64,000 bases of DNA from Corallococcus soli (GTDB lineage: Bacteria > Myxococcota > Myxococcia > Myxococcales > Myxococcaceae). The notes under the pieces are model-generated. The model did no database searches. It was given only the letters and a program-made list of their open reading frames with translations, and was not told where the DNA came from. A program made the translations under genes and the position numbers. The stretch covers positions 868,001 through 932,000 of the forward strand of contig NZ_JAAIYO010000001.1 of assembly GCF_014930455.1 (NCBI RefSeq), in the 5' to 3' direction. Below, one piece after another: positions 8,284 to 16,488 of this stretch. The stretch's first letter is position 1. Each line of letters begins with the position of its first letter.

Positions 8284-9225
8284 ATGCGGACGGTGCTGCT
8301 GGGCGCGTGGCTGCTGGCGATGACCGCTTCGGCGGCGCCTCCGGATGCGGGCGTGCCCCGGGATTCGTTGCAGTCGGTGGTGGATGCGCTGGCGCGTGAG
8401 GCGGCGCGGCTGTCGCCCGGGACGGACCTGGCGCTGGCGGTGACGGACCTGCGCACGGGCGAGTCCGCGAGCGTGTCCGGGAAGGCGCCGCACATCTCCG
8501 CCAGCTCCGCGAAGGTGTTCTGGGTCGCCGCCGCGCTGAATCAGCGGAACCTGAAGCAGGTGGCGCCGCTGGCGGAGAAGGTCTTCCGCACCTCCGACAA
8601 CGAGGCCTCCGGAGCCATCATCGACCTGGTGGGCGGGGCGGACGCCATCAATGTCTATCTCCAGGGCCTGGGGATGAAGAACACCGCGCTGACGAAGTGG
8701 AACTACGGCGGACAGCGCTGGGCGACGAACTCCCCGAAGGCGATGCAGAACGACAACTACTTCTGCGCGGACGACGCGGTGTCCTTCCTGGCGCGGCTGG
8801 ACAAGAAGGCGCTGTTGAAGCCAGGGCCCACCGCCCAGTTGCTCAAGTGGATGGAATTGACGCCTCGGGAGGGGTGCGGTGGTTGGCTGGGCACCCGGCT
8901 GCCTGCCCGTGCCCGCGCGTCGCTCCAGCACAAGGGTGGGTGGCTGCCGCCGGGGTGCTGTTCGGATGACGCGCGCTACAACGTGCTCAATGAGATGGGA
9001 TTGGTGACGCTGCCGGGCGGTGGACGGTACGCGGTGGCCATCCTCGCCTCGCGCGGGCCGGACTGGCCGAAGCAGGCCTTCGTCGTGGAGCGTGCCTCGT
9101 GTGTCCTGTACCGGCACCTGGCGAAGGACGCGGCGCTGGATTGCGGTGAGGCGTTGGCGAAGGCAGGTGGCCCGGCGCCCGTGGTGCTGGACGCGGGGGC
9201 CCCGCCTCCGGACTACGACTGCTGA
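8284..9225 (+). CDS. Serine beta-lactamase-like hydrolase, exported
   Basis: A 313-residue protein with a signal peptide (MRTVLLGAWLLAMTASA) and a class A-type penicillin-recognising fold. SASSAK near residue 74 gives the nucleophile Ser and Lys of SxxK, SDN sits near residue 106 (TSDNEASG), and HKGG near residue 218 takes the place of the usual KTG triad. The KTG-to-KGG change, an unusual Cys-Cys (GCCSDD) after the triad, and an Asp/Pro-rich C-terminal tail suggest a non-antibiotic substrate. AAGGAG precedes the ATG by 6 bases. It follows the epimerase/DUF819 pair by 131 bases on the same strand and may act on murein peptides. True beta-lactamase activity cannot be excluded. Confidence 0.75.
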   Translation: MRTVLLGAWLLAMTASAAPPDAGVPRDSLQSVVDALAREAARLSPGTDLALAVTDLRTGESASVSGKAPHISASSAKVFWVAAALNQRNLKQVAPLAEKVFRTSDNEASGAIIDLVGGADAINVYLQGLGMKNTALTKWNYGGQRWATNSPKAMQNDNYFCADDAVSFLARLDKKALLKPGPTAQLLKWMELTPREGCGGWLGTRLPARARASLQHKGGWLPPGCCSDDARYNVLNEMGLVTLPGGGRYAVAILASRGPDWPKQAFVVERASCVLYRHLAKDAALDCGEALAKAGGPAPVVLDAGAPPPDYDC

Positions 9226-9340
9226 TAATGGATGCCCCGGGCGTGCGCTACTCGACGTCGCGCGGGGAGGTGGGCGACCAGGAGGCTGGGAGCGTTAATG
9301 CTGCCCTGCGCGCATCCAGTCAGCGCGCGAGGTGACGCCC

Positions 9341-10417
9341 ATGATGGACCCCCTGGCCTGGCGCAGGTTCGCGGAGCGACTCGGTGTGAGGCATCCCCTC
9401 ATCCAGGCACCGATGGCGGGTGGGCTTTCGCCCCCGGACCTAGCCGTCGCGGTGACGGAGGCGGGAGGAATGGGCTCCCTGGGGACGGCCGATGCGTCGC
9501 CGGAGGCCATCCGCCAGCAGGCGAAGTCGGTGCGCTCCCGGACGTCGGGCCCGTATGGCATCAACCTGTTCGCGCCCCGTGCTCCGGTGGCTGCGGGCGA
9601 CCCCGGCCCCGTGCTGGGCTTGCTGGCGCGCTTCCACGCGGAGCTGGGCCTGCCCGCGCCCGAGGTGGCGGAGGCTCCGCTGCCGGACTTCCAGGCGCAG
9701 GTGGAGGTGGTGCTCGAAGCAGCGCCCACCGTGTTCAGCTTCACGTTCGGCATTCCGGACGCGTCGGTGCTGGAGGCGATGCGGGCGCGCGGCATCCTCA
9801 TCGTGGGCACGGCGACGAACGTGCGCGAAGCGTTGGCGCTGGAGGCCGCGGGCGTGGATGCGATCGTCGCGCAGGGTTCGGAGGCCGGTGGACACCGAGG
9901 CTCCTTCGGAGGCCCGTTCGAAGCGGGGCTGGTGGGAACGCTGGCGCTGGTGCCGCAGGTGGTGGACGCGGTGCGGCTGCCGGTCATCGCCAGCGGCGGC
10001 ATCATGGATGGACGTGGCATCGCGGCGGCGCGGATGCTGGGCGCGGCGGGCGTGCAACTGGGCACGGCGTTCCTGCGCTCCCAGGAGTCCGGCACGGTGC
10101 CGGCGCACCGCGAGGTGTTGCGCGAGGCCAGGGATGAATCGTCGCGCATCACCCGCGCGCTCACCGGGAGGCCCGCACGGGCGATTCCGAACGAGCTCAT
10201 CACCACGTTGGAGGAGGCGGGAGCGTACCTGCCATATCCCCAGCACCACGGCGCCACGCGAGCGTTGAGGGGTGCGGCCGCGCAGCGCGGCGATACGCGC
10301 TTCATGACGCTGTGGGCGGGGCAGGGCGTGGGGTTGTCGCGCGAGGGGCCGGCGGCGGAGCTGGTGCGGACCTTGATGGCGGAGACAGAGGTCGCGCTGA
10401 GGGCTGTTCGCGGGTGA
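9341..10417 (+). CDS. Nitronate monooxygenase (2-nitropropane dioxygenase family)
   Basis: About 358 residues forming an FMN-binding TIM barrel. Family landmarks are HPLIQAPMAGG at the N terminus, FTFGIP, QGSEAGGHRGSFGG near residue 185 (with the catalytic-region His), and the phosphate-binding PVIASGGIMDGRGIAAARMLGAAGVQ segment near residue 215. The enzyme oxidises nitronates with oxygen and protects against compounds such as propionate 3-nitronate. ATG at 9341 is chosen because GAGGTG lies 7 bases upstream; an in-frame GTG at 9332 and a second ATG at 9344 also exist. It converges with the OpgC-like gene. Some relatives are enoyl-ACP reductases (FabK), but the overall pattern fits nitronate monooxygenase better. 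Confidence 0.88.
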   Translation: MMDPLAWRRFAERLGVRHPLIQAPMAGGLSPPDLAVAVTEAGGMGSLGTADASPEAIRQQAKSVRSRTSGPYGINLFAPRAPVAAGDPGPVLGLLARFHAELGLPAPEVAEAPLPDFQAQVEVVLEAAPTVFSFTFGIPDASVLEAMRARGILIVGTATNVREALALEAAGVDAIVAQGSEAGGHRGSFGGPFEAGLVGTLALVPQVVDAVRLPVIASGGIMDGRGIAAARMLGAAGVQLGTAFLRSQESGTVPAHREVLREARDESSRITRALTGRPARAIPNELITTLEEAGAYLPYPQHHGATRALRGAAAQRGDTRFMTLWAGQGVGLSREGPAAELVRTLMAETEVALRAVRG

Positions 10418-10479
10418 CGTGAAGCACTGCGACGGTGACGGCCCCACACCACCGCCCGCAGGGCGCCGCTGCGTGGCGG

Positions 10480-11601
10480 CTATGACGTGGAAGGCGGGCC
10501 CACGCCCCGGCCCGCGAGGCGCTGGCGCAGCGCCACGAAGTACATGGAGCAGAAGGTCGCCACGAGCACGGCGAACTCGTCCCAGTAGTCCAGCGGGTCT
10601 TCGTTCTCGTCGACCAGCGACAGGCTGAGCAGACACAGCACGACGTGGATGGCGAACACGGGCAGCGAGGCCTGTCCCAGCGCTTCCAGGACGCGGGGAC
10701 GCAGCCAGCGGAACACGCGGGGCGCGAGCCAGCTCGCGAGCAGGGCCACGGCGAGGAAGTTCACGAGGCGCAACGGTGCCAGTGACCACTTGTCGAACAG
10801 CACCGAAGCGGCGCCCAGCTCGACGTTGAAGATGCCGACCTGGTGGCGCACGAGCAGGAACCCGACGCTGACGACGAGCGCCCCGGTGAGGAGCCTCCGG
10901 GAGACGGGCTCGCGTTGCTCCGGCGCGGTGGCGCGGCTGACACCCAGCCACACGCCGAGCACCCAGAGGAACTGCCACGCGAACAGGTCGAACGCGCCCG
11001 ACAGGTCGATGCTCAGCGGCGGCCAGGGCAGCACGGGGATGGCGACGAGCAGATCATACAGGGCGCGCTTGAGGCCCACCTGGGCCCAGACCCAGATGAG
11101 GGCGCTCAAGCCCAGCACGCGGGACCAGCCCTCCTTGCGCGCGCCGAGCATCACCGCAGGCGTGAGGAGCAGGAGCACGACGTAGAGCGGAAGGATGTCC
11201 AGCAGCGGGGGGCAGTAGAGGAGGAAGAGGCTGCTCCACAGGGCGGTGAGCGGATCCTGGTGGAAGAACCCGAGCAGGTTGTGGATGGCGGGTCGGCGCG
11301 CGGCGACGCCGAGCGCGGCGATGATGGTGAACGCGAAGCAGAGCAGGGCGACGTGGTAGCCGTACACCTTGAGGGCGCGGCTCCAGAGGCTCTTCACCAT
11401 GGCGACGGGGCTGGACGTGCCCAGCTTCTTCGCGTGCACCACGCCGACGAGGAACGCGGAGAGGAAGACGAAGCCCTCGGCGGCGGAGACGAAGCCGAAC
11501 GGCTGGTTGCTGATGACGTTCAGCCGGGTGGGCAGATGCGTCAGCGTCATCAGGACGAGGAGCACTCCGCGCAGGCTGTCGAATTCAGGGCGTCGTTGCA
11601 T
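10480..11601 (-). CDS. OpgC-like membrane acyltransferase-type protein
   Basis: About 373 residues with some ten membrane segments. The N terminus RRPEFDSLRGVLLVLMTLTHLP and the following SAAEGFVFLSAFLVG match the OpgC pattern (succinyl transfer to periplasmic glucans), related to acyltransferase-3 proteins. Segments LLYCPPLLDILPLYVVLLLLTP and LPVFAIHVVLC are also typical. ATG at 11601 starts the family-like sequence. An upstream in-frame ATG at 11679 would add residues unlike the family and would overlap the divergent toxin gene start. No other glucan-synthesis gene is near, so the acceptor is unknown. It is divergent from the toxin gene, 71 bases apart. Confidence 0.75.
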   Translation of the reverse strand: MQRRPEFDSLRGVLLVLMTLTHLPTRLNVISNQPFGFVSAAEGFVFLSAFLVGVVHAKKLGTSSPVAMVKSLWSRALKVYGYHVALLCFAFTIIAALGVAARRPAIHNLLGFFHQDPLTALWSSLFLLYCPPLLDILPLYVVLLLLTPAVMLGARKEGWSRVLGLSALIWVWAQVGLKRALYDLLVAIPVLPWPPLSIDLSGAFDLFAWQFLWVLGVWLGVSRATAPEQREPVSRRLLTGALVVSVGFLLVRHQVGIFNVELGAASVLFDKWSLAPLRLVNFLAVALLASWLAPRVFRWLRPRVLEALGQASLPVFAIHVVLCLLSLSLVDENEDPLDYWDEFAVLVATFCSMYFVALRQRLAGRGVGPPSTS

Positions 11602-11672
11602 GGCGGCGTCAGGAGCAGTCGAGAGGTCGCTAGGATTCGGAAGGCCGTGCCTCGCAAGGGAGCCCTTCACCC

Positions 11673-13076
11673 ATGCCATATCCTCGCCTGCCGGGTAAAC
11701 CTCTCCGCCCTTGCGGATCCGTTGTCCCGGTACGCCTGACGCAGGTTGCCGTTGTCCTCTTGGCGCTGCTCGGTGGGGCGGGATGCACGACGTCACGGAG
11801 CGTGAGGCTGGAGACGGGGCAGGGGGCGCCCATCACCCATGCACCCGACATGGAGGTCCGTCCCGCGAAGCTGGAGGAAGAGGCGTTCGTGGCGGCGGTG
11901 AGAGCGCTGGCGCGCGACGCATCCGTTTCCGCGCCACCGAGGGAAACAGCCTACCGGTTGTTGGCTGCCTCCATGCCTCCGCGTGCGTACTCCCATGTTC
12001 AAAGGCGCCTGGGTCTTGTCTCCATGAAGGAGCCGGAGAGGCGGCAGCTGCGGCTCCAGGCGGCTCAGGATGAAGGACTCGCTGCGGCTTACGGACGGTG
12101 GTGTCAGCGCAAGGCCTTGTCCGTAGACTGCCTCCACCTCTTGCAGGACGGCCCCACGCTGGACGACGTCGGCCGGCGCACGCTGGCCTTCTCCATCGCG
12201 CTGGATTCGGTGTGGGACGAAACGGGTGAAGCGCTGCGGGGTATGGTCAGCCGGGAGGCGGTGATCGCCGCGATCACCACGACAGCGACCCTGTACCTGG
12301 GGCTGTGGCTGATTCCGGAGCCAGCGGTGTCCAAGGGCATCGCGGCGACCCTGACCGCGGTGCTCATCGCGTATGCCGGAATCGACACCGTGGTGAGCCT
12401 CATCCGGGGATGGTTGGTGCTCGCGGATGCGGCGCGAGAGGCCTCGACCTTCGAGGAGCTTCGGGATGCAGGGGAACGCTACGGCGAGGTGATGGGGGTG
12501 AACGCCGCCCGGGCCTTCGTGATGCTGGCCACGGCGGCGCTGGGCAGCACGGCGGAGACGATGGCCGCGAAGATTCCCACGCTGCCCGGTTCGGCGCAGG
12601 CGTCAGTGGTGGGCGCGGCGCAGGGCGGCTTCCGGTTGGGGGCGGTCGCGCAGGTGGAGTCGGTCGCGGTGTCGACGTCGGGTGTCATCTCCATCGCGCT
12701 GGCTCCGGGCGCGGTGGCGATGACGGTTCGTGGGCCGGTGGTGGACGCGGTGGGGCCGAAGCACCACATCGCGTCCGACAAGTTCAGCACCTCCACCGCG
12801 AATGGAGGACCCTGGACGCCGCGCTACGAAGAAATCTTCGAACGAGCGGACATGTCGCTGAATGATCCCGCGAACCAGGTTCATGTCCCTGGCCACAAGG
12901 GACCCCATCCTCGCGCGTACCATGAGCGGGTTCATGGCGCCCTTGAACAGGCGACCTCGAACTGCCAAACCATCTTGCAATGCCGTGAGTCGCTGACGCG
13001 GATGTTGCGAACCCTGGCGGATGAACTCGTCAGCGAGGGAAGCATCCTCAACAAGCTGGTGACCCGCACGGAGTGA
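11673..13076 (+). CDS. SitA-like lipoprotein polymorphic toxin with AHH nuclease domain
   Basis: A 467-residue protein. The N terminus is a lipoprotein signal ending LLALLGGAGC (lipidated Cys at residue 38). The middle (about 60-200) is helical, and residues 190-260 hold hydrophobic segments (LYLGLWLIPEP; GIAATLTAVLIAYAGI). The C terminus is an AHH/HNH-superfamily nuclease: KHHIA at about 363-367, SLNDPANQVHVPGHKGPHP, then RAYHERVH near 417-424. Lipoprotein toxins with variable C-terminal domains and downstream immunity genes are the SitA systems of myxobacteria, transferred by outer-membrane exchange. It looks closest to the AHH-bearing SitA group, but the family number is not certain. GGGAG precedes the ATG. 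The next gene, 17 bases on, is an Imm11-type protein, which strengthens the call. Confidence 0.82.
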   Translation: MPYPRLPGKPLRPCGSVVPVRLTQVAVVLLALLGGAGCTTSRSVRLETGQGAPITHAPDMEVRPAKLEEEAFVAAVRALARDASVSAPPRETAYRLLAASMPPRAYSHVQRRLGLVSMKEPERRQLRLQAAQDEGLAAAYGRWCQRKALSVDCLHLLQDGPTLDDVGRRTLAFSIALDSVWDETGEALRGMVSREAVIAAITTTATLYLGLWLIPEPAVSKGIAATLTAVLIAYAGIDTVVSLIRGWLVLADAAREASTFEELRDAGERYGEVMGVNAARAFVMLATAALGSTAETMAAKIPTLPGSAQASVVGAAQGGFRLGAVAQVESVAVSTSGVISIALAPGAVAMTVRGPVVDAVGPKHHIASDKFSTSTANGGPWTPRYEEIFERADMSLNDPANQVHVPGHKGPHPRAYHERVHGALEQATSNCQTILQCRESLTRMLRTLADELVSEGSILNKLVTRTE

Positions 13077-13093
13077 ATCCAGGAGTTCGACCC

Positions 13094-13675
13094 ATGTCGC
13101 AGCGGTACTTCGACCTTTCTGACGATGTGTATCTGGAAGGACGCTGGGAACTTGGGCACCCGCGCGATGCGCAGGGGCTCAAGCTCCACAACCCCTGGCA
13201 GTTCCGAATGGGCAGGCCGGCTTTCTGGCCCGAGCGTGTTCGCATCCCCGTCAAGATTCCGGGCACCGTGCTCGACTACTCCCACGCGCCCTTCAGCATT
13301 CCCGTCGTCCACGTTCGGGTGGCCTCCATCTTCAAGCAGCTGGCCCCGGATGACGTGCAGTTCTTCCCCGTGGACATCGAAGGGCAGCCCGACGACTTCC
13401 TCATCATGAATGCCGTCCACCGCGTGAACTGCATCGACGACGAAGCTTCGGAAGAGGTGCGCTACTGGATGCCCAAGAACGGGCTCCCAGAGAAAGTCGG
13501 TACCTACTTCTCCGTGTGGGGCATGCATCTGGATGCCCTCCGCATCGGAAGTCCCAAGGTGTTCCGGCCCCTGCATTGGGAGGTGTCGCTCATCGTCTCC
13601 GAGGACATCAAGCTCGCCCTGGAGCGCCTGGGGGCCACCGGCGTGAGGTTCAAGGACGTATCCCCGCTGCGTTGA
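13094..13675 (+). CDS. Imm11-type immunity protein for the upstream toxin
   Basis: A 193-residue cytoplasmic protein with the Imm11/DUF1629 pattern. It has an N-terminal YFDLSDDV segment, FRPLHW-like aromatic pairs near residue 160, a central VDIEGQPDDFLIMNAVHRVNCIDDE stretch, and a C-terminal IVSEDIKLALERLGATGVRFKDV helix. AGGAG lies 8 bases before the ATG. It is 17 bases after the AHH toxin gene, the standard toxin-then-immunity order. It should bind and neutralise the nuclease in the producing cell. Its base composition is visibly less G+C-rich than the neighbouring genes, consistent with horizontal spread of the module. The protective role is inferred from family and position. Confidence 0.8.
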   Translation: MSQRYFDLSDDVYLEGRWELGHPRDAQGLKLHNPWQFRMGRPAFWPERVRIPVKIPGTVLDYSHAPFSIPVVHVRVASIFKQLAPDDVQFFPVDIEGQPDDFLIMNAVHRVNCIDDEASEEVRYWMPKNGLPEKVGTYFSVWGMHLDALRIGSPKVFRPLHWEVSLIVSEDIKLALERLGATGVRFKDVSPLR

Positions 13676-14042
13676 ACCATCGCCTCCTTGACATACGGCG
13701 CTTGCCCGCCCGGTCGGTCTCTTCTGGGGGTCGGGTTGCAATCAGGGCCGACACGGCTACATTCAGGGTTCCACTTCTGCGTTCGCAGTCCCGGGTCCCT
13801 GTCCAGATGACGGTTTCGCTCACAGCCTGCCAGCAACGTGCTCCGCGCCGGATCTCCGTGCGCCGGACGCTGCCTGCGCATGGCCGAGCCACCGCCTGGC
13901 TTGTCTCCCACGCCGCCCGTCCCGTGTAGCTCGCGACGGTCGGCGTCCTCTCCACCCGTTCACCCGACGGCTCCTCCATGCGCTCCCTTTTCCCGGGAAT
14001 GCGTGGCGCCGTCATTCCTTCACCCCCGTCAGGAGCCCCGCC
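13676..14042. other. 367-base gap without a gene
   Basis: Lies between the immunity gene and the rnk-like gene. It has a TTGACA at 13688-13693 without a matching -10 box, a TTCCCGGGAA palindrome at 13990-13999, and CAGGAG ahead of the rnk ATG. Open frames here have no start signal or family resemblance. It presumably holds the rnk promoter. Confidence 0.4.
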
Positions 14043-14459
14043 ATGACCCACGACCACCCCCTCATCGTCACCGACACCGACCTCCAGCGCCTGGAGCGCG
14101 TCGTCGAACAGTACGGCAACGCGCGCAACGCCGAAGTCGTGGAGCAGCTGGAGTCCGAGCTGGCCCGCGCCGTCGTCACCTCCTCCACCTCCATCCCCGC
14201 GAACGTCGTCACCATGAACAGCACCGTCGTCTTCGAGGACGAAGAGGGCGGCGGCAAGCGCGAGGTCACCCTCGTCTATCCCAAGGACGCCAACAGCGAC
14301 GCGGGCCGCATCTCCATCCTCGCCCCCGTGGGCAGCGCGCTGCTGGGCCTGTCCGTGGGCCAGACCGTGGAGTGGCCCCTGCCCAACGGCCGCACCCGGC
14401 GCCTGCGCATCGTCGCCGTCCCCTACCAGCCCGAAGCCGCCGGCCACTTCGACCTGTGA
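14043..14459 (+). CDS. rnk: Nucleoside diphosphate kinase regulator (Rnk/GreA-type)
   Basis: A 138-residue protein with a short N-terminal helical arm (residues 5-50, LERVVEQYGNARNAEVVEQLESEL) and a GreA/GreB-type C-terminal FKBP-like domain. The domain includes VTLVYPKDANSDAGRISILAPVGSALLGLSVGQTVEWPLPNG, the family's hallmark. Rnk proteins bind RNA polymerase in the secondary-channel region and affect nucleotide pools. The short arm and roughly 135-residue length separate it from full GreA (about 158 residues with a long coiled coil). CAGGAG precedes the ATG. It is a single gene followed by a strong hairpin. The symbol follows family usage; the myxobacterial role is untested. Confidence 0.85.
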   Translation: MTHDHPLIVTDTDLQRLERVVEQYGNARNAEVVEQLESELARAVVTSSTSIPANVVTMNSTVVFEDEEGGGKREVTLVYPKDANSDAGRISILAPVGSALLGLSVGQTVEWPLPNGRTRRLRIVAVPYQPEAAGHFDL

Positions 14460-14469
14460 CGCACCCTGC

Positions 14470-14511
14470 CGGAACACGGCGCGCTCCTGACGCGTCAGCC
14501 GCCGTGTTCCG
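14470..14511 (+). terminator. Strong hairpin after the rnk-like gene
   Basis: A perfect 11-base stem, CGGAACACGGC at 14470-14480 with GCCGTGTTCCG at 14501-14511, starts ten bases after the stop codon. The 20-base loop contains the palindrome TGACGCGTCA at 14488-14497, which recurs at 14531-14540. There is no T-tract. The position suggests transcription termination before the OmpA gene. Confidence 0.55.
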
Positions 14512-14700
14512 CGTGTCCGCACCCCGCCGCTGACGCGTCAGCCCGACGCACCTCCGCCCAGCCCTCTCGCCATCCCCGCGCAACTCTTACCGTTGTCTTC
14601 TTGACAGCGATGGCCCCATGCGTGCATCCGCCACCGCACCCCTCGCACCGCGAAGGGTCGCGGGCGTCCCTACGTCCGTGAGTGGATGTGGAGGAACGCT

Positions 14701-16476
14701 TTGTTCGCACGAAGGCATCACCTTGGGTTCGGAGGACTGGCCGTCCTCTGCGCTTTCAGCGCCCAGGCCCAGAGCAGCACCATTCCGGGCATCGAACTGG
14801 AGCGCCTGCAACTCAACCCCGGCGCACGCGACAGCCTCGTGCTGTCCACCGGTGATCTGCTCCCCGCCGGGCAGTTCCGCGTGGGACTCACCGCGCACTA
14901 CGAGAACCGTCCGCTCGTCCTCCTGGAGAATGACGAGGAGCAGAGCGTCATCATCTCCAACCGCGTGACGGCGCACGTGAGCGGCGCCTACGCCCTCACG
15001 AACTGGCTCGAAGTGGGCGCCCAGCTGCCCATCGTGTCCCAGTGGGGCCCGGAGACGGGTTCGGTGGGCGTGAGCCGCCCGACCACCTTCGCGCTCGGCA
15101 CCCCCTGGCTCCAGGCCCGCGCCGGCTTCCTCTCCGAGGACCGGGGCGGCCCCATCGACCTCGGCCTGCACCTGGGCGCGGCGTTGCCCCTGGGCAGCAA
15201 GGCGGCCCTCACCCGCGACGAGGGCTTCACCTTCTCCCCGCGTCTGGGATTGGGCAAGCGGCTGGCCAACACCTTCCGCGTGGGCGCGGACGTGGGCGCG
15301 CTGGTGCGCACCAAGACGTATGCCCTGTCCCCCCAGTCCAGCCCCGTGCGCGACGAGATGGGCGTGGAGCTGAACGGCGGCGTCAACGTGTCCGCGGGCC
15401 TCTTCGGCCTGCGCGAGGAGGTGCTCGTGCGCGGCACGCTGCCCGTGCAGGACTCGCCCAGCTCGCTGGAGGTCCTCCTGGGCCTGCGCGTCCCCACCGC
15501 GGACGGCACCGAGGTGTACTTCATGGGCGGTCCGGGCTTTGGCCAGACGCCGGGCACGCCGCGCTTCCGCCTGCTCGCGGGCGTCTCCTTCGGCACGCCT
15601 CCCGCGCCCGCCGGCCCCGTCTGTATCGCGGGCCAGCCCCACGTGGCCTCCGAGTGTCCCGACCTGGACGCGGATGGCGATGGCGTGAAGAACGCTGACG
15701 ACCGCTGCCCCACCACCCCCGGCCTCGCGGAGCTCCAGGGCTGCCCGGACGGCGACGACGACAAGGACGGCATCCTGAACCTGGCCGACAAGTGCCCCGC
15801 CCAGGCGGAGAACAAGAACGGCTTCCAGGACGAGGACGGCTGCCCGGACGACCCTGACTCCGACGGGGACGGCATCGTCGACTCCAAGGACGCCTGCCCG
15901 CGCGAGCCGGAGACCGTCAACGGCTACAAGGACCAGGACGGCTGCCCGGACGTGGAGCCCGACCGCGACGGTGACAAGGTCGTGGACCGGCTGGACAACT
16001 GCCCGGACGAGCCCGGCACCGAGGCCAACGGCGGCTGCAAGGAAGCGCCGCTCGCCCGCATCGACTCAGGCCGCATCCGCATCCTGGAGTCCGTCTTCTT
16101 CGAGAACAACCAGGCCGTCATCCAGAAGCGCAGCAACCCGGTGCTCGACAAGGTCGCCGCCATCCTCGTCTCCCACCCGGAGATCGCGAAGATCCGCGTG
16201 GAAGGCCACACCGACAACACGGGCAAGGCCGACTACAACCTGGACCTGTCCCAGCGGCGCGCCGAAGCGGTGGTGGACTACCTCGTGGCCAAGGGCGTGG
16301 AGCGCGGGCGGCTGGAAGCCCAGGGCTTCGGTCCCAACCAGCCCATCGCGGACAACGCCAAGGCGGACGGCCGCGCGAAGAACCGCCGCGTCGAGTTCAA
16401 GATCGTCGGAGAGGCGGAGGGCGTGCAGACGACGCCGGCCTCCTCCTCCCCCTCCCCGGAACCCCTTCAGAAGTAA
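14701..16476 (+). CDS. Outer-membrane beta-barrel protein with TSP3 repeats and OmpA C-terminal domain
   Basis: About 591 residues. A signal peptide ends FSAQAQ. Residues about 30-310 look like a transmembrane beta-barrel (alternating hydrophobic strands and a GPVCIAGQPH exit). Four thrombospondin type-3-like calcium repeats (DxDxDG with paired Cys) follow at about 320-455. The OmpA/Pal peptidoglycan-binding domain ends the protein, with VEGHTDNTG and LSQRRAEAV carrying the expected Asp and Arg. TTG at 14701 is chosen because GGAGG lies 6 bases upstream; an in-frame ATG five codons earlier (14686) covers that ribosome site. The next gene follows by 12 bases and encodes a Cys-rich MYXO-CTERM protein, so the two probably form one surface complex. 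The barrel plus OmpA architecture recalls TraB of outer-membrane exchange, but identity is not shown. Confidence 0.85.
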   Translation: MFARRHHLGFGGLAVLCAFSAQAQSSTIPGIELERLQLNPGARDSLVLSTGDLLPAGQFRVGLTAHYENRPLVLLENDEEQSVIISNRVTAHVSGAYALTNWLEVGAQLPIVSQWGPETGSVGVSRPTTFALGTPWLQARAGFLSEDRGGPIDLGLHLGAALPLGSKAALTRDEGFTFSPRLGLGKRLANTFRVGADVGALVRTKTYALSPQSSPVRDEMGVELNGGVNVSAGLFGLREEVLVRGTLPVQDSPSSLEVLLGLRVPTADGTEVYFMGGPGFGQTPGTPRFRLLAGVSFGTPPAPAGPVCIAGQPHVASECPDLDADGDGVKNADDRCPTTPGLAELQGCPDGDDDKDGILNLADKCPAQAENKNGFQDEDGCPDDPDSDGDGIVDSKDACPREPETVNGYKDQDGCPDVEPDRDGDKVVDRLDNCPDEPGTEANGGCKEAPLARIDSGRIRILESVFFENNQAVIQKRSNPVLDKVAAILVSHPEIAKIRVEGHTDNTGKADYNLDLSQRRAEAVVDYLVAKGVERGRLEAQGFGPNQPIADNAKADGRAKNRRVEFKIVGEAEGVQTTPASSSPSPEPLQK

Positions 16477-16488
16477 GGCAGACCTTTC

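Noticed and set aside
8284..9225. Calling this an antibiotic-resistance beta-lactamase.
   Set aside because: KTG is replaced by KGG and the omega-loop Glu cannot be placed; only the fold is supported.
11602..11679. An upstream start (11679) for the OpgC-like gene.
   Set aside because: The extra residues are unlike the family and would overlap the start of the divergent toxin gene; ATG at 11601 begins the recognisable sequence.
13688..13716. TTGACA as a promoter for the rnk-like gene.
   Set aside because: No -10-like hexamer lies 15-19 bases downstream, and it is over 300 bases from the gene.
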